Shown here: piece by piece, positions 22,122 through 31,396 of the stretch | Numbering within the stretch: the stretch's first letter is position 1 | Layout: each line of letters starts with the position of its first letter | Assembly: GCA_001936135.1 (NCBI GenBank) | Contig: CP012809.1 | Span: 4,203,501-4,267,500 of the forward strand | Reading direction: 5' to 3' | Source: Saccharomycopsis fibuligera x Saccharomycopsis cf. fibuligera | Lineage: Eukaryota; Ascomycota; Saccharomycetes; Ascoideales; Saccharomycopsidaceae | DNA: 64,000 nucleotides | Notes under the pieces: model-generated | The model's input: the letters and a program-made list of their open reading frames with translations, nothing else | Told to the model about the DNA's origin: nothing | The model's database searches: none | Position numbers and translations under genes: made by a program

Positions 22122-22253
22122 TTTTTTTTTTTTTTTTCTTTTCTTTTCTTTTCTTTTCTTTTCTTTTCTTTTCTTTTCTTTTCTTTTCTTTTCTTTTCTT
22201 TTCTTTTCTTTTCTTTTCTTTTCTTTTCTTTTCTTTTCTTTTCTTTTCTTTTC
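22122..22253 (+). repeat. TTTTC pentanucleotide repeat after the TBC gene
   Basis: A T run followed by about 24 perfect TTTTC units ends at 22253, starting just 11 bases after the TBC stop codon. It would be transcribed as a pure pyrimidine tract in that gene's 3' untranslated region. Confidence 0.97.
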
Positions 22254-22614
22254 ATACAATTTATGTAATAATTGAGATCTATGGACTACTCTTGTATTAA
22301 TATGAAATCTAGACTTTTTGTTTTAAAAATTATAACTGGGCATCCAGGGACACTGATAGCCGATGATGAGCATATATACCGAGGCGCCCACACGTGAATC
22401 CCGGATTTCCGGTCACTCATATAAAGAAAAAACTGAGAGTGAGAGTTCGTTCAACAGGCCTTCAAGATCAATGAGATCTTTAATTTGTTTTTTCCGGAAT
22501 CAATAATTGACACATATATACATGAATTTATATGACAAAAATTTAGCCCTACTATCATAATCACAACATATCCATAAACAATAGTCAGACATAGAATATA
22601 AAATATCAAGCACA
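22254..22614. promoter_or_regulatory. URA6 promoter region
   Basis: About 360 bases between the pentanucleotide repeat and the URA6 start. It includes a CACGTG at 22391-22396 flanked by GC-rich bases, and TATA-like ATATAAAG nearby at about 22419. No other gene is visible. Confidence 0.4.
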
Positions 22615-23741
22615 ATGTTCGTTTCTAGTGCTTTATGCAAAACTTCAAGAAAACCATTACTTGCAAACACCGCAAGATACTTTTCCTCCAGTGTAAAGGT
22701 CAATATCAATGTGAACCACTCCTCATCAGCATCAGTGTCAAGATTTCAGATCCCTATCACCAGCGGGATCACTAGCAATGCTACTACTATGGCCGGTTTG
22801 AATGCTGTTAGATCTTATGCGACCGGCTCTCAAGGATCTGGCTCCCAAGGATCTGGATCTCAAGGATCTGGATCTGGAAGTGGGAAGTTCAAAATTCTTT
22901 TGCTTTTGGCATTATTAGCTGGTGGGTCTTCGATCGCTGCTGCTACTTATACTTCAAAACGTAAGTTGAATGGAGTTTCTTGATTATGTCTTTTTAATTT
23001 ACAGGGTGTTTCTTCCTAGGAAGAAAATCCGGCACGCGAGGTTATGTATAATTATATTCATTCAATATTTGAAATGTTCCATTTACTAACTAAACTTTCA
23101 AAATAGCCCCATTATCCGCTGTTGAACCAAGCAACAATGCAGTATTCAAACCTGGTGACATCTCAGTGATTTTTGTCCTCGGGGGTCCTGGATCTGGTAA
23201 AGGTACCCAATGTGAAAAACTTGTCAATGATTTTGATTTTGTTCATTTGAGTGCTGGTGATTTACTTAGGGAAGAACAAAAAAGACCAGGTTCAGAATTT
23301 GGCAAAATTATTGATCAACATATTCGTGAGGGCACAATTGTCCCTCAGGAAATTACATTGAAATTACTTGAAAACGCAATCAAGCATAACTTCACTACTT
23401 TGCAAAAAACTAGATTTTTAATTGATGGGTTCCCTAGAAAAATGGATCAAGCGTTATCTTTCGAAGAAAACATTTCCCCAAGTGCATTCACTTTGTTCTT
23501 TGAATGTCCTGAATCAGTGATGTTGGATCGTATTTTGCAAAGAGGTAAGACTAGTGGAAGAGCTGATGATAATGTGGATAGTATCAAAAAGAGATTCAAG
23601 ACCTTTAAAGATACCTCAATGCCAGTTGTTGATTACTTTGATAAACAGGGTAAAGTTATCAAATTAAGCTGTAATAAGACAAAGGAAGCGGTTCACGCTG
23701 ATGTTAAAGCTGCTTTGGAATCAAAATTGAACATTAAATGA
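22615..23741 (+). CDS. URA6: UMP/CMP kinase (Ura6 type) with a mitochondrial-like, membrane-anchored N-terminus
   Basis: Ura6 phosphorylates UMP (and CMP, AMP) to the diphosphate. The gene is join(22615..22960, 23107..23741), 326 residues against about 204 in baker's yeast. Exon 2 holds the kinase: P-loop VLGGPGSGKGTQCEKL, VHLSAGDLLR, the NMP-binding FLIDGFPRKMDQA, and the lid RGKTSGRADDNVDSIKKRF. Exon 1 encodes about 115 extra residues: a Ser/Arg/Lys-rich presequence, a second presequence-like stretch (NAVRSYATGS), a Gly-Ser-Gln repeat linker, and a hydrophobic span (KILLLLALLAGGSSIAAATY). No ATG lies in exon 2 before the P-loop, so this message gives the anchored form. The stop of the unspliced exon is at 22983. 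Confidence 0.93.
22961..23106 (+). other. intron of URA6
   Basis: Donor GTAAGT at 22961, perfect branch site TACTAAC at 23084-23090, acceptor ATAG ending at 23106. The 146-base intron (phase 1) separates the targeting/anchor segment from the kinase domain. Confidence 0.93.
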
Positions 23742-23968
23742 GTTTCTTGTACAACAATGAATCAAGTGACAAAAAAAAGTAAAAACTAAAAAAAAAAAAA
23801 GGAAACGTTTGAAATTTAGAGAAAATAGCAAGTTAGTTATGATACAGTAAACGCATTAATCATTAATAATACTAATAAGAATAAGAATAATTATATAATA
23901 TAATATAGAACAGTAAGACAAAAATAAGCGGAAAATTAAATCAGATAAAGCATTGTTTTTCATACATG

Positions 23969-24363
23969 TTAGCTGGAGGCAACTGATGATCTTCCAGAAC
24001 CTTGACCTGATTCTTGTTCCCATTTATCTAGCTTTTTCGATATCTCAGTTATTTTCTTCTGTAATTCTTGATCAGACTTCTCGGTTTTTTGCAACTGTAA
24101 TTTGAATCACGTTAGTAAAATCAAAAATGTAAACAAAAAAAGATAAGTCAAAACATCCCCGAATCATGGAGACATCAATTTCATTTCCTACAAAGTCATC
24201 ATAAACTAAAGTATTAACTTACCAAATCATTAAGACCATGTTCCAAACTGCTAGCAACATCAAATATTGATATCACCTGCTTTTGAGATGATGTATTCTG
24301 AAGTGGTTCACTAGTCAAATCAGCACTAACACTGCTGTTTATTGTACTTTCTGCAAGTGACAT
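23969..24363 (-). CDS. Small coiled-coil protein, 88 residues
   Basis: I do not recognise this gene. Two exons, complement(23969..24094, 24223..24363), join to an 88-residue protein starting MSLAESTINSSVSADLTSEP. The middle is helical (VISIFDVASSLEHGLNDL) and continues across the splice into a heptad-like charged helix (LQKTEKSDQELQKKITEISK), ending in a Ser/Gly-rich tail. Size and architecture resemble small subunits of multi-protein complexes (DASH, BLOC-1, Mediator), but nothing decides between them. The strong splice signals and a Met start close to the divergent ATL promoter support a real gene. It is convergent with URA6. Confidence 0.75.
24095..24222 (-). other. intron of the 88-residue coiled-coil gene
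   Basis: Donor GTAAGT begins at 24222, perfect branch site TACTAAC lies at 24111-24117, acceptor ACAG ends at 24095 (minus strand). The 128-base intron is in phase 0. Confidence 0.9.
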
Positions 24364-24848
24364 GTTGTGTTGTATAGTTATTCTTTCTTTTGAGTTGAGA
24401 TATTAATGATATATATGCAATCTGTTGTTTCTTTATTTATTTGTTTGAACTTGAACTTATTAATGCTTTTTGATCAGTTTGGGAAAACAAATTAAGCAGT
24501 ATGAGTTATGGGGATCAGAAGAGTGTGGGAATGTAATTAGTTGTTGTATATCACAATCATCAAACTCATAATCATCGGGAATCCACTCACGTCAACCACT
24601 TCAAGTTTAACGAGAAAGGAAAATTGAAACTATTCCAAGATCAAAGCGATGGGGTGTATGACGGATGCTACGCGCACCGCAAACTGATCTGTCGGAGATT
24701 CTCACCATCATCATCGTAGTCATCGTTGTAGTAATCGTTGTAGTAATCGATATCATCGCTTCGTAAGCAAAGCCTCTGTGCTGCAATTAGCTTTAGTTTT
24801 TACATATTTGTTTCTGTTTCAGATTAATTTGAGGCGGTACTAGACAAA
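24364..24848. promoter_or_regulatory. divergent promoter, coiled-coil gene / ATL gene
   Basis: A 485-base gap. Near 24705-24765 there is a run of degenerate trinucleotides of the ATC/GTA type (TCATC and TTGTAGTAATCG repeated). No gene is seen. Confidence 0.4.
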
Positions 24849-25439
24849 ATGAGCAGTCGCAACGAAGAAACAAACGCATTTCATTATGCGGTATATGAAG
24901 AAGTACAAAGAATTCCATATGGTAAAGTGACAACATATGGTAAGTATACTATATAGCTTCAAACATGATTATAGCAACATATGTTTAGATTTACGTTTAC
25001 CGACTAACTAACTTCGATTGGAAAAAACTTAGGACACATAGCCAAGTTAATTTATCGACCATTGAATGCCCGTCAAGTTGGCCAATCTCTCAAATTTCTT
25101 CCCATTGAGCAGACGGTAAGTGACCCGCGTCAGCTCCGGTCGCAGCAGAATGATGATGGTCAAGATAATCAAGCTAATCAAGATGACCAAGATGACCAAG
25201 ATGACCAAGATGACCAAGATGAAGATCAAAGTTCCCCAGAACCACAAACGTCATTTCATACAGGGAACGTCCCCTGGTGGAGAGTAATTAACAGTCAGGG
25301 GAAAATATCTCCTCGAGGTAATCATTTTGCAGAAGATCGGCAAGTGGAAATGTTACAGGGTGAGAATGTTGAAGTTTATGAAAAGAGTGTGAATTTGCTG
25401 GAGTATGGGTGGTTCCCGGCTACTGAATTTGATCAGTGA
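24849..25439 (+). CDS. Alkyltransferase-like (ATL) DNA-lesion binding protein
   Basis: ATL proteins are relatives of O6-methylguanine-DNA methyltransferase that lack the acceptor cysteine; they bind and flip O6-alkylguanine and hand the lesion to nucleotide excision repair (fission yeast Atl1). The gene is join(24849..24939, 25033..25439), 165 residues. It has IPYGKVTTYGHIAKLI, the Arg-finger helix NARQVGQSLK, and VPWWRVINSQGKISPRG where methyltransferases have PCHRV. Cys is replaced by Trp112 and His by Trp113 (codons 25275-25280); known ATLs usually keep the His. About 40 extra residues, including an Asp-Asp-Gln repeat, sit between the helix-turn-helix and this motif. The end (VNLLEYGWFP) matches the ATL C-terminus. 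Confidence 0.92.
24940..25032 (+). other. intron of the ATL gene
   Basis: Donor GTAAGT at 24940, overlapping GACTAAC/TAACTAAC branch sites near 25002-25012, acceptor TTAG ending at 25032. The 93-base intron (phase 1) splits the glycine codon in TTYGHIA. Confidence 0.93.
25182..25217 (+). repeat. 9-base GATGACCAA repeat in the ATL gene
   Basis: Four perfect tandem copies encode an acidic Asp-Asp-Gln repeat inserted between the DNA-binding helix and the active-site-like PWWRV motif. Confidence 0.93.
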
Positions 25440-25820
25440 CCGTGTATGATAATTGAAAACAGATAAGCACAAAAATTCTGCTGTTAGACTACGTTAACAT
25501 CGATTATAAGGGATAGAATAATAATGCAATACGGGTATTATGTTTTTCTTCAGAATTTATGTGTATATACATGGACAAGATAATTGGAATATTGTTAATA
25601 ATATAGTAAAAAACATTGTGGATAATATTATAGCAGAATAATAAAACAGATAAAGGCGAAAGAATTAAAATAAAAAAAGTCGCAATTTGCGGTAGCGTAA
25701 AAGTTATAATAATTAAAAAAAAAAAAAAAAAAAAAAAGGGGAAAAACAGTATAAAAAAGGAAAATGATTGATGTCCGTAAATATATTTTACAATGTTGTT
25801 TTGTGTGAAATAAAAAATTT
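25440..25820. other. convergent 3' region ATL/IBTK-like gene
   Basis: 381 AT-rich bases with an A run near 25711-25738. No credible gene. Confidence 0.5.
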
Positions 25821-28800
25821 TCAATATTGCCCGATTTTAGTTTTACCGCTCTTTTTTGCTTGTGATTGCAGCGAGCTCAGGTTTGTATAATCTTTAGGAC
25901 GTTGGTTACCATTAGCATTGGCATTAGTAATAGCATTACTGCCTTTGTCGTGATGCTGTGAAGCGCCATTTGCTGGCTTACTCTGAGAACTGTTACCATT
26001 TTGATCCAGTAGCTTAAGCTTTTCTTTGCCTTTTTTATTTGACCTTGTCAAATTACCATTATTAGACCCAGAAGGAAGCTTATCCTTTCCCTTGTTATCA
26101 TTTATAGGTTTACTTTGTGGTTTGTTGCGGCTATCCTTTTTCTTGTTAGAACCATCAATTTTGTCACTACTGCTGGGAGTTTCACCTTTAGATAACTTCT
26201 CCTTCTTCACTGGAGATTTTTTGTTTAAATTGCTCAGTTTTCTATTTCCCAGCTGTTTATTAGGTTGCTGCTTTTTCTTTTGACTTATCGTTTTTCGCTT
26301 GCTGCTTTCATCAACGAGTCCAAGTTGCTGTTGAACCCGTCTTGCTTCTTCTTCAAACCATTTGTTGAATTCCTCCTCCTGTTGAATCTCCGCTAAAGTC
26401 TTTTGATTCATTTCTCGTTCTTTAGCTTGCTCCTTTTTGAGTTTTTCTTCCAACATAATCGCTGCTAAACTTCCTGTATCTTCCTTTGTCAAACTTAGTT
26501 CCCCAAGTGTTGGAAACTCTTCTGTTTTTTTAGCTCCAAGTCGATATAAACCATTCGATGGTTGGGTACCGCTAATAGTAGATTGTGTCAAATTGCTAGA
26601 ACTTGAACTAGCACTGGTATTAGTGGATCTTGCCCAAGGATTTGACGGTGTTGATGATTTTTCCTTCAATAAGTCGGTTTCGAAAATATTAATTCCATTT
26701 CTCTTAGCAGTGGGAGCAGACGCTGTGCTTCTTTTGCTTGTGCTTGCCAAAACACTTCTATTCTTGCTTTTACTAAATTCTGCTGGCTTGGCAATTTTTT
26801 CAACAGGTTTTTTTTCCACATTATCCATCAAAGTTGGCCATAAGTATTGGTTCTTCGAAGTTCTGGCTTCGGTTTTCAACTGGCTGCTGGTTGCAGAACC
26901 AAATGAAGAAGAAGCAGATGGAGGTAGAGGTGGAGGGCTAGCAGAAGATCCAGAGATTCTAGTACAATCTGAAATATCGATGCGAGCAGAAGATGCAGAT
27001 GTTGAGATTGAAGTTGAAGTTGAGAATGGCGCAGGCGGTTTATCGGCTTCAGAAATACTAGAAAACATTCTCGGTGCATTTTTTAGTGAAGATTTTCTTC
27101 TTCTGGCATTCGATACAGTAACAAAATCATCATTATCGTCGTCATTATCATCAATGGCAAAATCGTTATTATCAGCGAACTCTTTTCCTTTGAAACCGAG
27201 AATTATATTATTCTTCAAAGCCTTGGATTCAGCACCAATAACGTTTATTGGATTGTCAAGTGAACTCTTTCTTCTTTGTCTTTCCGAAGTCGATAATCTA
27301 ATCTTCGGTAGCTTATTCGGCAATTTATTGAGTTTTTGCTCAACTAATGGTTCAAACTTTTTTTCACCTGACATGTAAAACTCATTATGAGTCTTGGTAT
27401 CAAATAAAAAGTTAAACAATATTTGGGCAGAATTCTTCACCTTAAATACGCTGACATCATGGTTGACGGGTGCGTTAGTCCTAAGTCTGTAAAAAAACTT
27501 GAAGTATCTATCAATTTTATGAGAAATTCCTTGATCTAAAAACTTTGTTGATACTGGTCCATTATTCACCAAAACATCCAATAAATTATTAAAGATATAC
27601 CAACAGCATTCCTCAAAAACTTTTTTAGCATTAAGCATAGAAGAAAAAGATATAAGCGGAGCGACGTTCTCTGAGCTAATGAATTCGCAAATGAAAAATT
27701 GAAAATAATCCTTGAGTTCCAAAAGCAACAACTCATCACAGATCTCAATAAGATCTAAGGCAAAATTAATAACATCATGTCTCTCATTCAATCCATCCTG
27801 ACTATCCAATAGTTGCAATGGGTTGGCACCATAAAGGTATTTCAAAATCAAAATAAATTGATCTTTGGTGATATGTTCCAAGCAAATAGTCCTTTTATGT
27901 CTACTATCTGTCCAACGTTCAGATAAACAATGTTTAAAAAAAATTGATCTTTGCTTGAGCAAAGCTGACGAAGACAAAACTTCACCATCCTCAAGCTTTA
28001 TCACTGTATCCAACAATGAAGAGAACTTCAGATCGGTAGCTAAAGAAAGTAAACCATCAACTAAGTTTTGTTCGCATTGGAATTTGTCTAACACATTAAC
28101 AATCTTGAGTATTCTACCCAAATTTAGTATTCTTTTTCTAAGATCTTGAATAGATTCAGGAGCTAGAGATATGATCGGATAGTCACTCCATAACGAGATC
28201 ACTTCATCAGTATAAATGAAATGAAGCACAACTAAAAGTGACTTTGTCTCTATGCCATAGAAAGTAACAGTTCTCTTTGCAACATTTGAGATAATGCTAA
28301 TATTGCCCGCGCCGGTAGAAGTGCTTTTTGTGAATAAATCTAGCAATATGCTGCTTCTTGATGCCAATATATCGGCATTCACAATAATTGAATAACTTCC
28401 GACAATAAATCTCCAATCAAAAGCACCAATTCCAGAGTCATCTTGGCTAGTTTGAATTAGGGAGTCTGCTTGGAGTAGTTGTATATCAGTGAGCTTCGCT
28501 AGATTATTGTCATAAATTTTGGACTTGAAAGCTTCTCTTCCATACCATCTATCCATATACTTTTTATACAAATTGTCGTCCTTGTGGTTTGAAATATAAT
28601 GAGCATGCTGACTATCTAGTGTTTCTTTCTGATTATCAAGGATAATATCAAGACCATCATGATCATTATGCTTAATAATCTTCTGTCGCTGAAATAAAAA
28701 GTTAGTAAAGTAACTATCAATTTGTGGATTCTCTTTAAGCAATTCATTGTGTAAATCTGATAAAGTTTTCTCATCCAATTTAACAGTAATCGGCGATAAT

Positions 28801-30892
28801 TCATGTATGTCCTTATAGAACTCACTTTTCGGTAATCTGACAGGAATTGTATCAACATCATCCCTCAAGAATCCAAATGTTACAAAAAATGGATCACAGC
28901 AAACTTTGACAACACGATCAACTTTGTTTACCTTACTTGGCTTGGAATCTTTAGATGATTTTGAACCGCTCCCTGTTTTCTTGAAAACTGTGCCTTCATT
29001 AGTGCTCAATATTATTGAGCCATCTTCTGAAATATCTACATCAATTGCCATCATACCCTGCCTTTTAGGATTCCAAATGACATTGAAATTTATGCTTTTC
29101 AACAAATCTGAGTAGGTGGAGAACGAATCATCAAGACTGAAACTTAACACATAACCATTGTCGTACAAAAGACCGACTATTTTCCCTTTTCCAACAATTT
29201 TAGTTATCTTTCTCTTTGAGCCAGCGGCTTTAAATTCAAATAAATCAAAATTGTCAACTCTTTTGTTATTAAATTGGTTTAATAGCAATGGTGGAGATAT
29301 TTTAGCATGAAAAGCATTGATATAAACATGAATGTCATTAGTTTCAGATGTGAGAATCAAAGTTGCGTGTTCAAGGCACAATACATGTTTGATAAACCCA
29401 TAAGAAAATCCAATTTTTATTGGTGATTCCTGAATTACTGCGTCTCTGTGGGTTTTGTATCGTACAGTTTCACCAACAGATTGCACACCAAACTGGCCAA
29501 TATTCAATCCCCACACGTACGCTGTTTCTCTGCTATAAGCAACAGAATGGATTTTGGAACAGGAAATACCCAAAATTCTGTTTCGCATAAATTCAGCATA
29601 GTTGAGTCTTGTTGGAGTGCTATTGAAAGGGTTCTTCGAAGAGACTTCCTCTGAGTAACCTAATTGGCTAAATTCATTAGAACCCCAAGAATAAACTCTT
29701 CCATTAGAATCTAGAGCTAGCGTGTGGTCGTCGCTAATTGCAATCCTTTCTATGTGTATATTGTCAAAATATTTTACTGGTTCGAAACTAAATTTTGGTG
29801 AGATATCGTTCGTACCTAAACCCAAGCGGCCTAATTTGTTGCTCCCGGCAACAAATATATTGTTGGTTTGATCAGTGGTGACCACCATGGTATGAAATCG
29901 AGAGATGTTAATATCCTTTATTCTTGGTTCGAAAAATCGTTCGCTCAATGTATTTGCTATTCCGTTATTATCAACTCTGAAACTTTTTGATTTGATTTTC
30001 ACCGGAGCGGTCATTCTATCTTCTGAATCACCACATCCTAGATTATTATTCATATTGGATCCGAACATAAACAATTCCGCAGCACCTCTTAATTCGTTCC
30101 ACCATTTGCTATTATACATACTATTTGTGTAATTCTTTTCAGGAACTGGAGTTGCAGGAGTGTCATTATCAGTCTTTGCATCATCTTTCTTGATCAAATC
30201 AAATCTGTTGATAGTATTAAATCCAATAACGGAGTTATTATAATGGTCATTTTCTAAGCCTATCGAATCAGGAATTTGTCTGAAGGACTTGTAATCGCAC
30301 ATAGAGTGTAGCAAATTTAAGGGCGTCAAGCCCTCGCGGTCTTTGGTATTCTGTAATTCATCTTTTGTTTTGTTATCAATCAAATCTGTTTGTAATAAAA
30401 GTTTAATGCAAGAAAAATTAGCATAGAAGACAGCATAATGGAGACAGTTATAGCCGTTTTCCAAATCTGTTATATTCAAATTATAATATTTTTTGTCGCT
30501 ATTCGTGTCTCTACCATTCTTTTTGGTAGAGTAGTATTTTTTCAAAAGTTTTAACAAGAGATCATCTCTTCCTTGCATACAAATCAAATGCAATAATGTT
30601 CTGCCAAAAATGTCACGTTTATGTAAACTGTAGAAGTCAAGTGAGTTGAGCTGAGTAGAGATTTGGTTCTCTAAATTTGTCTTGTTGCTACCTCTGGTAG
30701 CGCTTGAAGCTTTGTCTACCTTGGTCTTAGCCAATGTAGAATTAGAAGTAGTTGCGGCGGCGCTGAAGGCAGTACCAGTTAGTAAGATACAATCATAAAG
30801 TCTTCTCGAAGCAAAACTAATACATACAATGCGAATTTAGAACATCTTGAAGCAGCTATGGTACTATTGCGGCTAGTATTCGTTGGGTCCAT
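25821..30892 (-). CDS. Ankyrin-RCC1-BTB-BTB protein of the IBTK family
   Basis: The family (human IBTK, fission yeast Btb3) consists of putative Cullin-3 substrate adaptors. The gene is complement(25821..30762, 30828..30892), 1668 residues. Ankyrin repeats lie near residues 75-180 (FGRTLLHLICMQGRDDLLLK, NGYNCLHYAVFYANFSCIKL). RCC1-type repeats span about 245-470 (ELFMFGSNMNNNLGCGD, IFVAGSNKLGRLGLG, RVYSWGSNEFSQLGY). Two BTB domains follow, near 800-900 and 960-1030. A Ser/Lys-rich disordered region runs to a conserved end (EFPTLGELSL, SLAAIMLEEKLKKEQ, LAEIQQEEEFNKWFEEEA) like the C-terminus of human IBTK. The long exon begins without ATG; a 65-base first exon starting MDPTNTSRNSTIAASR supplies it. 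I recall no baker's yeast orthologue. Confidence 0.92.
30763..30827 (-). other. intron of the IBTK-like gene
   Basis: Donor GTATGT starting at 30827, perfect TACTAAC branch site at 30778-30784, acceptor TTCAG ending at 30763. The 65-base intron is in phase 2 and gives the gene its only ATG start. Confidence 0.93.
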
Positions 30893-31396
30893 ATGATTTA
30901 TACAAGAGAAACAAAAAATTTTAAAATGAAAATTCTGATGGCGGTCATATTGCTTGATAGATAACGGCAAAACTGAGTTACTGGAAAATATTGAACCACG
31001 TGCTCGGAGATTCATGAACCAGCCAGCTGGGTGGCAAACACCCTTTCCGGAAATCTATCTGCCCCACATGGCCTAACGAGTCGGCTTCGGTTGATATATC
31101 CTATTTGAACACTACCGGCCCCTTTTAATATCAAGTAACCTCCAATGCTTAGACGCAAAATTAACTGAAGTTCTACTAGGTAATGGAGGTTGTAAAAACA
31201 ATCAAGGAACCTCCACACAACTTAGTATCTTAGTGTTAATAATCGCCTTTCACAATATTCTAATGGTAGCAAAGGCAAACATTACGATTACACTGTAAAA
31301 CGTATTTTTAAGAGAACATACAAAACCCGAATAAAGAAAAAAAATTAGTTTGGATGGAGGCTTTTTATGAGAAATTACGCAATCCGTATTCTGTCT
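30893..31396. promoter_or_regulatory. promoter of the IBTK-like gene
   Basis: About 500 bases upstream of the IBTK-like start and downstream of the next minus-strand gene. A CACGTG is at 30997-31002. A GC-richer stretch around 31020-31100 has a 68-codon minus-strand frame that I do not credit. Confidence 0.4.

Noticed and set aside
26437-27378. 313-codon frame on the plus strand
   Set aside because: It is antisense to the Ser-rich disordered part of the IBTK-like gene; composition is the Leu/Ser mirror of that sequence.
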